DNA of 37,416 bases from Nocardia tenerifensis NBRC 101015 (GTDB lineage Bacteria > Actinomycetota > Actinomycetes > Mycobacteriales > Mycobacteriaceae), in contig NZ_BAGH01000420.1 of assembly GCF_000308715.1 (NCBI RefSeq), forward strand, positions 1 to 37,416. Reading direction: 5' to 3'. Under the pieces are notes generated by a model that worked only from the letters and a program-made list of their open reading frames with translations, was not told the DNA's origin and made no database searches. How positions within the stretch are numbered: the first letter of the stretch is position 1; each line of letters starts with the position of its first letter. Both the position numbers and the translations under genes were made by a program. Of the stretch, positions 28,516 through 37,416 are shown in pieces.

Positions 28516-29586
28516 CTACTCCGGAACCAGTTCGAGGCGCACGCCCAGCAGCCGGACGGGGCGGTCCAGGGGGAAGCGGTCGACGATGCGCAGGGCGGTC
28601 TCGGCGATCTCGACGGGGTCGATGGTGGGCGCAGGCAGTTTCTCCTGTTTGCTGCGGGTGTAGAAGGTGTTGGTACGGACGGTGACCGAGACGCGGGTGC
28701 CGAGCCGGCCCGCCGCGGCCATCTCCTCGGCGACCTCGGTGGCCAGGCGAGCCACCTGGGCGCGGATCTGCGCGGGGTCGGTCAGATCGTGCGGGAAGGT
28801 CTCCGACTTGCTGCGGCCCAGTGGGATTCGCGGCTCGGTGGTGACGTCGGTGTCGCCCTTGCCGTGGCCGAGCACCCAGAGGTAGGGACCGGTGTTCGGG
28901 CCGAACTCGGCCGCGAGCCGGTGCCGGTCGGCGGCCATCAGGTCCGCGACGGTGGTGATGCCGAGGTCGGCGAGGCGGGTGGCGATCCGAGATCCTATGC
29001 CCCACAACGCATTCGTCGGACGATGCGCCATCACCTCGGTCCAGTTCTCGGCGGTGAGGCGGAAGATGCCCGCGGCCGCGCCCTCGTCGGCGGCCGGTCC
29101 GTCGGCGGATTTGCCGGTGGACTTGGCGAACCCGGTGGCGAGCTTGGCCGTGAGCTTGTTATCGCCGATGCCGACCGAGCAGGTGAGCTCCAATTGCTCA
29201 ATAGCGCTGCGGATTTCGCGGGCGAGCGCCTCCGGATCGTCGGTGTCGGCGGCGAGGAACGCTTCGTCCCAGCCCCACACCTCGACGCGGCCGGGGAAGG
29301 TCCGCAGCAGCGACATGACCTCGTCCGACGCCTCCTCGTAGCTGACCATGTCCAAGGGCAGGAACACACCCTGCGGGCATTTGCGCTCGGCGGTGCGCAG
29401 CGCCATCCCGGCCCGGACGCCGAACGCGCGCGCCGGATAGGACGCGCAGGTGACCACCTTGCGCGGCTCCGAGGGGTCGCCGTTGCCGCCGACGATGACC
29501 GGCAGGCCGCGCAGCTCCGGGTGGCGCCGGAACTCCACCGCCGCCTGGAACTGGTCGAGATCGACATGCAACAGCCACCTGGCCAT
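28516..29586 (-). CDS. dinB2: Y-family DNA polymerase, DinB2 type, Gln at the steric-gate position
   Basis: This 356-aa translesion polymerase matches mycobacterial DinB2 along its length. Metal ligands are Asp9 in HVDLDQF and Asp107/Glu108 in WGWDEA. KVVTCASYPARAFGVRAGM forms the fingers and NALWGIGSRIATRLADLGI the thumb HhH. The little-finger domain ends VRLLGVRLELVPE with no beta-clamp peptide. In M. smegmatis DinB2 the steric-gate position (Leu14) allows ribonucleotide use; here it is Gln14 (codon CAG, minus 29547-29545). Canonical PolIV has Phe or Tyr. The start ATG 29586 lacks a Shine-Dalgarno sequence and follows TAAGAC by 6 nt, so a leaderless mRNA is possible. A perfect 12-bp palindrome CGCACCGGTGCG lies just upstream (29600-29611). 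Confidence 0.88.
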   Translation of the reverse strand: MARWLLHVDLDQFQAAVEFRRHPELRGLPVIVGGNGDPSEPRKVVTCASYPARAFGVRAGMALRTAERKCPQGVFLPLDMVSYEEASDEVMSLLRTFPGRVEVWGWDEAFLAADTDDPEALAREIRSAIEQLELTCSVGIGDNKLTAKLATGFAKSTGKSADGPAADEGAAAGIFRLTAENWTEVMAHRPTNALWGIGSRIATRLADLGITTVADLMAADRHRLAAEFGPNTGPYLWVLGHGKGDTDVTTEPRIPLGRSKSETFPHDLTDPAQIRAQVARLATEVAEEMAAAGRLGTRVSVTVRTNTFYTRSKQEKLPAPTIDPVEIAETALRIVDRFPLDRPVRLLGVRLELVPE

Positions 29587-29599
29587 AGCACCGTCTTAC

Positions 29600-29611
29600 C
29601 GCACCGGTGCG
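29600..29611. promoter_or_regulatory. Perfect palindrome upstream of the DinB2-like gene
   Basis: CGCACCGGTGCG overlaps the region just upstream of the putative -10 of the polymerase gene. It does not match the mycobacterial LexA box. Possible operator. Confidence 0.3.
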
Positions 29612-29677
29612 ACACGCGGCCGGAACTCCGCTCCGACCGGCCGTGACGCCGCGCCTGCTCTTGCACGACCCTGAAAA

Positions 29678-29692
29678 CAGAACTAAATTCTG
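29678..29692. promoter_or_regulatory. TetR autoregulatory operator overlapping a -10 element
   Basis: CAGAA-N5-TTCTG (29678-29692) surrounds the hexamer TAAATT (29684-29689), which ends 6 nt before the GTG start at 29696. A regulator bound here would block its own leaderless promoter. The symmetric site is short, so the assignment is moderate. Confidence 0.55.
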
Positions 29693-29695
29693 GTT

Positions 29696-30256
29696 GTGAA
29701 GATTAGAGATCGGTTGCTGCTGGCGGCCGAGCGGCAGTTCGCGGAGCAGGGCGCGCTCGACGCGACGCTGGCCCAGATCCGGGACGAGGCCGGTGCCAGC
29801 GTCGGCGCGCTCTATCACCACTTCCCGGACAAGGCGGACCTGTATCGGCAGGTGTGGGCGAACGCGCTGGCCGACTACCAGCGCCACTTCTGGACGGCGG
29901 TCGGCGACAGCTCCGACGCCAGGGCAGGGGTCACCGCCGGCGTTCGCGAGCATCTGCGCTGGGTGGCCGAGAACCAGTACCGGGCAAAGGTTCTCACCTC
30001 CGCGCGGCCGCCGGGCGTGCGCGAGAGCGACAGCAATCGCGAGTTCCTGCGGAATGTCGCGCGCTGGTGGCGCACGCACGCCGGGTACGGCGCGGTGCGC
30101 GATCTGCCGTTCGACCTGGTGTATGCGCTGTGGCTCGGCCCGGCCCAGGAGTACTCCCGGCAATGGCTCGGCGGCGACATGCTCGTCGCGCCGACCGGCG
30201 TCGCGGACGAACTCGCCGATGCGGCCTGGCGGACGCTGAGCACAGCACGACCATGA
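29696..30256 (+). CDS. TetR-family transcriptional regulator
   Basis: The protein has 186 residues with an N-terminal helix-turn-helix (residues about 5-50: RLLLAAERQFAEQGALDATL, then GASVGALYHHFPDKADLY). The C-terminal domain contains aromatic residues suited to a hydrophobic ligand. GTG 29696 follows a -10-like TAAATT by 6 nt and has no ribosome-binding site, indicating a leaderless mRNA. Its stop overlaps an ATG (ATGA at 30253-30256) that is in frame with the following thioesterase, so the two probably form an operon. The thioesterase substrate may therefore be the regulator's ligand or a related acyl compound; this is inference. Confidence 0.88.
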   Translation: MKIRDRLLLAAERQFAEQGALDATLAQIRDEAGASVGALYHHFPDKADLYRQVWANALADYQRHFWTAVGDSSDARAGVTAGVREHLRWVAENQYRAKVLTSARPPGVRESDSNREFLRNVARWWRTHAGYGAVRDLPFDLVYALWLGPAQEYSRQWLGGDMLVAPTGVADELADAAWRTLSTARP

Positions 30257-30324
30257 AAGCCGCTCTCTACCACCGACTATCGCGCGCGGACCCGTACTCT
30301 GCCGCCACGAACGAAGGACAACCG

Positions 30325-30753
30325 ATGACCATCGATATCGAGCTGGCCAAACAGATCCTGGCCGCACAGCCCTTCGCCGAGCTGGTCGGCACCGAGATCG
30401 CCGAGTTCGGCGACGGCACCGTCACGCTGGTGATTCCCATCCGGCCGGAGCTGTGCCAGCAGTTCGGCTTCGTGCACGGCGGCGTGCTGTCCTATGCGGC
30501 CGACAACGCATTGACCTTCGCCGCCGGGACGGCGCTCGGCGCGAATGTGCTGACCGGCGGCTTCAGCATCACGTATCTGCGCCCGGCCAAGGGCGTCCGG
30601 TTGCGGGCCGTCGCGACCGTCACCGACGCCACCCGCCGCCAGGCGGTCGTCCGCTGCGAGATCTATGCCGAGGACGCCGACGACGAGCCGGTGCTCTGCG
30701 CGGTGGCGCAGGGCACCACGCGCAGCGTCGAGCGAGAACTGGCTCACGCGTGA
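30325..30753 (+). CDS. PaaI-type hotdog-fold thioesterase
   Basis: This 142-aa acyl-CoA thioesterase has the hotdog fold. The motif HGGVLSYAAD (residues 51-60) carries the His-Gly-Gly signature, and Asp60 is the probable catalytic residue in the PaaI group. ATG 30325 has AAGGA about 6 nt upstream. An in-frame ATG at 30253, overlapping the TetR stop as ATGA, would add 24 residues and gives translational coupling; either start is possible. The family hydrolyses aromatic or medium-chain acyl-CoAs; the substrate is not known. Co-transcribed, by position, with the TetR gene. Confidence 0.85.
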   Translation: MTIDIELAKQILAAQPFAELVGTEIAEFGDGTVTLVIPIRPELCQQFGFVHGGVLSYAADNALTFAAGTALGANVLTGGFSITYLRPAKGVRLRAVATVTDATRRQAVVRCEIYAEDADDEPVLCAVAQGTTRSVERELAHA

Positions 30754-30820
30754 TCGGGGGCCGCGGTCTCACGCTCACGCGCTGACCGCCACAGCACCCG
30801 AGTGGCACGTGTCTCGCCGA

Positions 30821-32437
30821 TCATGCGCCGACCGCCGCGCCGAGCAACGTTGTGTCACTGGGTAATACGCCGTTGATGCGGCGCAGCGCGGCGGTGAGCG
30901 TCGACGGGTAGAGGTCCTCGTCGGACCGACCGGCGACGAACCCGTCCGGACGGACGAGCAGCGCGCCACCCTCCGGCAGACCGGTGCGCGCCGCCCATTC
31001 GCCCGCGGGCAGCGCGTGCACGGTGATGTCGATGCCGGTCTCCCAGTGCGCCTCCGCCACCGCGTCGCGCCACGCGGCCGAGGCTCCGGTGACCAGCACG
31101 GCGAAGCCGGGGCCTGGCAGGTCCACGGTCGAAATCCGCTGCGACGAGTCGATCCACAGGTGCGGCACCCTGGTGCCGGCCTGGCCGGTGAGCAGGTCGA
31201 CATGCGGGGCGCCGGGGCGCGCGCCGAGGACGGCGGTCGAGTCGTACCGGTAGCGGGACATCACCGTGTTCGTGCTCAGCTGTCGCGCGAGATCGGCTGC
31301 GTTGTCCGGGGTTTCGATGCCGTAGCGGGTGGTGAACTCGGTGCCGAGCCGGGCCTGCTCGGCGGCGACGATCGCGCGCGGTCGCCGCTCGGCCTGATAG
31401 GTGTCGAGCAGGGCGGGGCCGGCCGTGCCGGACAGGACCGACGCCAGCTTCCAGATCAGGTTGTGTGCGTCGGCGATTCCGGTGTTGGCGCCGTAGCCGC
31501 CCCACGGCGCGTGCCGATGCGCGGCGTCGCCGACCAGGAAGACGCGGTCGCGGCGGTATTCGTCGGCGACGAAAACGCCGGTGTCCCAGGCGGTTCTAGC
31601 CAATACCTCGACGGCGATATCGGGCACGCCGATCGCGGCGCGGACCAGCTCCGCACAGCGTTGCACCGGATAGTCGGTGAGATCGGTTCGGGCAGGGTCG
31701 TATTCGAGGTGGAACGACCATTCGTCGGTGTTGTTCTTCGTCAGCACCAGGGCGCGCACCGTGTCGTTGACGATCTCGCACTGGCTGAACGTGCGTCCGT
31801 CGAGCACCTCGGTCAGGTCGGCACGCACGAAGACATTGAGGTAGTGGTGGGTCGGCGGCAGTTCCCAGCCGGTGATTCCGAGCGCCTGCCGGATCGGGCT
31901 GCCCGCGCCGTCGGCGGCGATGAGGTAGTCGGCCCGCAATGTCGAGACGGTCCCCGACTGGTCGCGCAGCGTGGCGACGACGCCGTCCGCGGCCGCCTCG
32001 AACTCGCACAGCTCGACACCGAAGCGCAGGTCACCGCCGCGCTCGCGGGCCAGCTCGGTCAATATCGGCTCCAGCTGCGCCTGCGGCAGGAAGCAGAAGG
32101 TGGACGGGCTCGGTTCCGGGTTCTCCAGGCTCTTCATGAAATTGGCGAGGTCGAGTCGCTCCGCAGTGGCCAGCGAGGCGCCTCGCATCGCGCCGCCGAA
32201 CCGGCCCGCCTTCAACGCGGTCGCGGCGGCCTGCTGAACCCGATTCTCGATGCCCAGCTGGCGGAACAACTCGACGGTCCTGGTGTGCACGCCCCGCGAG
32301 CGCGGCAGGGTCGAGCCGCCGGTCCGCTTCTCGATGAGCACGAACGGCACCCCGTGATACTCGAGGAACAGCGCGGCGGACAGTCCGACCAGGCCACCGC
32401 CGACGATCAGAACGGGTACATGTTGGGTCGAAGTCAT
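30821..32437 (-). CDS. FAD-dependent aromatic monooxygenase (PheA/TfdB, group A)
   Basis: This 538-aa flavoprotein hydroxylase uses NAD(P)H and oxygen on aromatic or polyketide substrates. The FAD fold is GGGLVGLSAA (13-22), the DG motif AADGAGSPIR is near 175, and the GD motif VFLVGDAAHRHAPWGGYGANT has Gly303/Asp304. A C-terminal thioredoxin-like domain (about 400-538) is present, as in phenol and anthracycline hydroxylases. Relatives include tetracycline, rifampicin and anthracycline-modifying enzymes, so drug inactivation is one option, but none is specifically indicated. ATG 32437 fits the family start. It converges with the thioesterase. Confidence 0.85.
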   Translation of the reverse strand: MTSTQHVPVLIVGGGLVGLSAALFLEYHGVPFVLIEKRTGGSTLPRSRGVHTRTVELFRQLGIENRVQQAAATALKAGRFGGAMRGASLATAERLDLANFMKSLENPEPSPSTFCFLPQAQLEPILTELARERGGDLRFGVELCEFEAAADGVVATLRDQSGTVSTLRADYLIAADGAGSPIRQALGITGWELPPTHHYLNVFVRADLTEVLDGRTFSQCEIVNDTVRALVLTKNNTDEWSFHLEYDPARTDLTDYPVQRCAELVRAAIGVPDIAVEVLARTAWDTGVFVADEYRRDRVFLVGDAAHRHAPWGGYGANTGIADAHNLIWKLASVLSGTAGPALLDTYQAERRPRAIVAAEQARLGTEFTTRYGIETPDNAADLARQLSTNTVMSRYRYDSTAVLGARPGAPHVDLLTGQAGTRVPHLWIDSSQRISTVDLPGPGFAVLVTGASAAWRDAVAEAHWETGIDITVHALPAGEWAARTGLPEGGALLVRPDGFVAGRSDEDLYPSTLTAALRRINGVLPSDTTLLGAAVGA

Positions 32438-32492
32438 GCGCCGATCCTGTGCGCGCCCGCTTGCACCGCCCTTGCGTACCGGTTACACGACG

Positions 32493-32524
32493 ATGGGCCG
32501 GGCACCGTGCGGTGCCCGGCCCAT
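32493..32524. terminator. Terminator of lon
   Basis: ATGGGCCGGGCACC (32493-32506) pairs perfectly with GGTGCCCGGCCCAT (32511-32524), a 14-bp stem with a 4-nt loop, 10 nt after the lon stop. Strong, without a U tail. Confidence 0.85.
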
Positions 32525-32534
32525 GACCTGCGCG

Positions 32535-34949
<2,415 letters not shown>

Positions 34950-34968
34950 GTGTTCGACCCTTCCAAAA

Positions 34969-34989
34969 GTTGAGCGATACCAACTCAAC
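34969..34989 (-). promoter_or_regulatory. HAIR-like HspR operator upstream of lon
   Basis: On the + strand GTTGAGC (34969-34975), a 7-nt spacer (34976-34982) and ACTCAAC (34983-34989) match the HspR-associated inverted repeat CTTGAGT-N7-ACTCAAG at 11 of 14 half-site positions with exact spacing. In Streptomyces lon is a known HspR target. It lies 20 nt before the lon GTG, so binding would cover the promoter or its start. Confidence 0.65.
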
Positions 34990-35206
34990 CCCCCACCCCC
35001 CACCTTTGTTCCGGAGATTCCCTCCGTTCGCTGTGGGCGAAGACGCGGGTCTCGTCGGACCGATCCGGCGATCTCGGCTGCCACCCGACTCACACACCTT
35101 GGCTGCCACGATCCGCACCGCGGGCCGCTTATCGTTGAGCTGGCTACGTCGCTGTTCAGCGGTGGTTTCTCGGTACGGTCCGGGCGGATCCGAGGGAGGC
35201 TTGTGG

Positions 35207-35749
35207 ATGGGTGAGCCGGTCCGTACGGGCCACGATTGGAGACCGGCTGGGCTGGTGCTCGCGGTCGTCGGGGCGTTGGTGGTGGTTCCGGCGGGGGTAG
35301 CGGCCCTGGTACCGACGCGAGAGACGCCGGTCGCCGCGGATGCGGAGATCGAGGTGACGGCGGCAGGAGAGGAACCGGACACGGTCACGTTCGGTGGGGT
35401 CGGGGGGTGGGCGCGACGGACCACGGGGGATGAGTCGGCGGCGGTGTTGATCGGGCCGGATGGGTCGCGGTTGGCGGTCAGTGTGATCGGCGGGGTGACG
35501 AATTTCCCGGATGCGGCCGCGTGGCGATTGAAAGTGCTTGGGGCGCAAGGGTTCGACGCGAGCTTCGACGGTGGAGAGGTCGTCAACTCGCACGGTTTCC
35601 GGGGGAAGACCTGTCGTGGGACGGTGCGGGCGGGGGTGTGCGCGATCGTCGGGAACGAGAAGCTGGCGGTCACGCTGGTGCTGGTGGGGGAGGACGCGAC
35701 ATTGCCAGAGCTGACGCCCGTACTCGAGTCGCTCACGGTGCGGCGATGA
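35207..35749 (+). CDS. Membrane-anchored or secreted hypothetical protein, 180 aa
   Basis: The product has a short basic N-terminus, one hydrophobic segment at about 14-36 (signal anchor or signal peptide), an acidic linker and an extracytoplasmic domain with two cysteines (GKTCRGTVRAGVC) that could form a disulfide. No family was recognised. ATG 35207 has GGGAGG 7 nt upstream; the frame is open further to 34970 but that part lies across the lon operator. Its TGA overlaps the ATG of PrsW (ATGA), so the two are coupled. It might be a substrate or partner of PrsW. Confidence 0.75.
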   Translation: MGEPVRTGHDWRPAGLVLAVVGALVVVPAGVAALVPTRETPVAADAEIEVTAAGEEPDTVTFGGVGGWARRTTGDESAAVLIGPDGSRLAVSVIGGVTNFPDAAAWRLKVLGAQGFDASFDGGEVVNSHGFRGKTCRGTVRAGVCAIVGNEKLAVTLVLVGEDATLPELTPVLESLTVRR

Positions 35750-36792
35750 GGTGGTTCCAGCCGAGGTCGGCTCTGTTCTGGGTGTACTGGATCGTCGCGC
35801 TGCTCGGCGTGGTCGGGTTGGTGCTCCAGTTGGCTCCGGTGGCCGTGCTGACGTGGCGCGACATTCTGGTCGGCCTGCCGTTCGCGCTCCTGACGATGCT
35901 CGTCTTCGGGTGGGTGATCCTGCATTCGGACCGGCTTCGGGCGCGACAACGGATCAGGACACCGCTTCTCATGGGATTTCTGTGGGGCGCGCTGGCCGGG
36001 CCGGGCATCGCCATGTTCGCCAACGACCACAACATGCGGATAATCCAGAATCTGGCGGGCGACGCGTTCGCGATCGACTGGCAGGCGCCGATCTCCGCGG
36101 CGATCGTGGAGGAGGCGATCAAGGGCGTCGGCGTGTTCGCCGTGGCATGGCTGGCGCGGCCGCTGCTGGATCGGCCGATGCACGGCCTGCTGCTCGGCGG
36201 CTGCACCGGCCTCGGCTTCCAGGTGGTGGAGAACGTCACCTACTCGGCGAACGCGGGATTGCTTTCGGCACAGTACAATCCGGCGAACGCGATGCTGGTC
36301 GGCGCGCTGCGGCTGTTCACGGGCGTCACCTCGCACTGGATGTTGACCTCGCTCGCGGGCATCGGCATTGTGCTCGCGGTGGCGCGGGCGGATTGGCCGG
36401 GCAGGCGGCGCGTGCAGGTCTTGGCGATGTTCTATCTGCTCGGCGCCGCACTGCATTTCGGCTGGGACGCGCCGAGCCCGGCGAGCGTTCCGATCGGGTC
36501 GATCGTCACGCGCACGCTGCTGTACGTCCTGATCTTCGCCGTTGTCTACGTCTGGGTGGTGCGCACCGAACGCGAATGGTTCCGCGAGGTGGTCGACTGG
36601 GCGGTGTCGCGGGGCATCGCGCCGGCGGGTGAGTTGAGCACGTTGATCTCGCGGCGCAGCCGGCGCAGGGCCCGTGCGGCGGAGCGAAGGAACGGCCGGA
36701 CCGATGGCCGAGCGCAACGGCAGCGCCAGCGCGTCCTGCTGGACTGGGTGCAGGAGACGGGCGCGCGATCGGGCATCCGCGTCCCGGCCTGA
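35746..36792 (+). CDS. PrsW-family intramembrane metalloprotease
   Basis: This 348-aa polytopic membrane protein has the PrsW signatures: EEAIK with Glu122/Glu123, FQVVENV with Phe158/Glu162, His197 in TSHWML and His237 in ALHFGW. Members of the family cleave membrane-bound regulatory proteins (PrsW cuts the anti-sigma factor RsiW in Bacillus). About eight hydrophobic segments are visible, followed by a basic C-terminal tail rich in Arg (residues about 300-340). ATG 35746 overlaps the preceding stop. The physiological substrate is unknown; the coupled 180-aa anchored protein is the obvious candidate. Confidence 0.88.
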   Translation: MRWFQPRSALFWVYWIVALLGVVGLVLQLAPVAVLTWRDILVGLPFALLTMLVFGWVILHSDRLRARQRIRTPLLMGFLWGALAGPGIAMFANDHNMRIIQNLAGDAFAIDWQAPISAAIVEEAIKGVGVFAVAWLARPLLDRPMHGLLLGGCTGLGFQVVENVTYSANAGLLSAQYNPANAMLVGALRLFTGVTSHWMLTSLAGIGIVLAVARADWPGRRRVQVLAMFYLLGAALHFGWDAPSPASVPIGSIVTRTLLYVLIFAVVYVWVVRTEREWFREVVDWAVSRGIAPAGELSTLISRRSRRRARAAERRNGRTDGRAQRQRQRVLLDWVQETGARSGIRVPA

Positions 36793-36795
36793 GCC

Positions 36796-37416
36796 CTACT
36801 TTCGCTTGGTGATCACGACCGGCTCGATCTCGGTGGGGACACCGGCGAACGCGGCGACCGGCACCCCGAACGCGGCGGCGAGAACCTCCCGAGGCAGCGA
36901 ATTCACCGTGGCCACGATGCCGATGTCATCGTTGGGCTCCTGCGCGCTGGTGTTGAAGACCACCAGAACCCGCAGGGGCTCTGCATTACTGGCGTTGCCG
37001 AAGTAGTGGAAGAAGCCCTGCGGCACGAACACCAGATCGCCCTGACTCGCCTCGAAGACATCGTTGCGATAGGCGCCGTCGGGGTGGGTGCCGAGAATGG
37101 TCCAGTCGGCCTTGCCGGAGATGATGTAGTTGAGCTCCCACGCGGTCGGATGCCAATGCGGCTCACGGATCCCGCCGACCTCGAGTTCGACGAGGTAGAC
37201 CGACGCCTGCTGACCGGTGAGCACCGGAAAGGTGCCTTCGTGCGCGCCGCGCAGCGTGCCGCCGTCGTAGCGACTCGGCTCGGCCGCGGCGAGCCGGAAC
37301 AGGTGCGCGTCGGTGTCGAGCTTTGCGCTCGCGTCCGAGGCGGGGGTGGCGCTGCCGTGTTCGGCCCTGGCCGACCCGCCCACCGTCGCGGCGAGCGCGC
37401 CGCCGAGGGCCGCGCC
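36796..37416 (-). CDS. Cupin-domain protein, oxalate-decarboxylase-like, N-terminus cut by the window
   Basis: At least 205 residues are present; the gene runs off the right edge, where the frame reads GAALGGALAATVGGSARAEHGS, the end of a signal peptide. The exported protein has one cupin domain with metal-binding HWHPTAWE and a distal His in FFHYFGN, in the spacing of germin and oxalate-decarboxylase cupins. Mn binding and an oxalate-type reaction are inference from the HWHP motif. The stop TAG at 36798-36796 lies 3 bp beyond the PrsW stop; the two genes converge without room for a terminator. Confidence 0.8.
   Translation of the reverse strand, partial: GAALGGALAATVGGSARAEHGSATPASDASAKLDTDAHLFRLAAAEPSRYDGGTLRGAHEGTFPVLTGQQASVYLVELEVGGIREPHWHPTAWELNYIISGKADWTILGTHPDGAYRNDVFEASQGDLVFVPQGFFHYFGNASNAEPLRVLVVFNTSAQEPNDDIGIVATVNSLPREVLAAAFGVPVAAFAGVPTEIEPVVITKRK

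Noticed and set aside
29600..29611. LexA (SOS) box upstream of the DinB2-like gene
   Set aside because: The palindrome CGCACCGGTGCG does not resemble the actinobacterial LexA consensus TCGAAC-N4-GTTCGA.

Overview
The window looks like a piece of an actinomycete chromosome from the mycolic-acid group, most likely Nocardia or a close relative. The evidence is high G+C with strongly G/C-biased third codon positions, frequent GTG starts, mycobacterial-type genes (type-F succinate dehydrogenase Sdh1, DinB2-type polymerase, FadE10-like dehydrogenase, fatty-acyl-AMP ligase, TAP-family peptidase) and an XRE-DUF5753/DUF397 locus. Genus assignment is inference. No rRNA, tRNA, insertion sequence, phage gene or CRISPR array was recognised.

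Layout. 1-560: 3' end of a fatty-acyl-AMP ligase with an apparent frameshift in a G run at the left edge. 586-1674 (-): secreted NlpC/P60 protein and an S4 RNA-binding protein, behind a leader with two abutting perfect hairpins. 2045-3665: small coiled-coil protein and a divergent AAA ATPase. 3810-5765: large acyl-CoA dehydrogenase behind a CRP/GlxR-like site. 5766-6934: A/T-richer patch with one small membrane protein and a long imperfect hairpin. 6935-9721: alpha/beta hydrolase, a 95-aa protein and a thiolase-fold protein lacking both catalytic cysteines. 10127-13715: sdhC-sdhA-sdhB, preceded by a 13-codon ORF that overlaps the sdhC start, and closed by a strong terminator. 13779-16185: small membrane protein, DUF397 protein, XRE regulator and two small coupled ORFs. 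16205-16877: a degenerate tandem array of about nine 75-bp units, several able to fold as GGCGGC/GCCGCC hairpins; this is the most unusual element. 16920-23655: secreted peptidase, a probable frameshifted ORF, an ABC exporter and a 947-aa FAD/Fe-S oxidoreductase. 23707-25777: a 34-aa peptide gene, a DNA glycosylase and a TetR regulator. 25905-29586: DHA2 efflux pump, AcuI-like reductase and a DinB2-like polymerase with Gln at the steric-gate position. 29696-32437: TetR regulator and PaaI thioesterase (probable operon), then an FAD monooxygenase. 32535-36792: Lon with a HAIR-like operator, an anchored 180-aa protein and PrsW. 36796-37416: cupin truncated by the right edge.

How the genes fit together. 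Lipid and central carbon metabolism recur (acyl-AMP ligase, acyl-CoA dehydrogenase, thiolase-like protein, hydrolases, thioesterase, acrylyl-CoA-type reductase) beside Sdh1, which feeds electrons to quinone. A second theme is stress and drug response: two exporters, two TetR regulators, a monooxygenase, alkylation repair, translesion polymerase, Lon and PrsW. Several genes appear to be transcribed without a leader (-10 hexamer about 6-8 nt before the start codon). Convergent pairs are separated by strong G/C hairpins without long U tails, as is common in actinomycetes.
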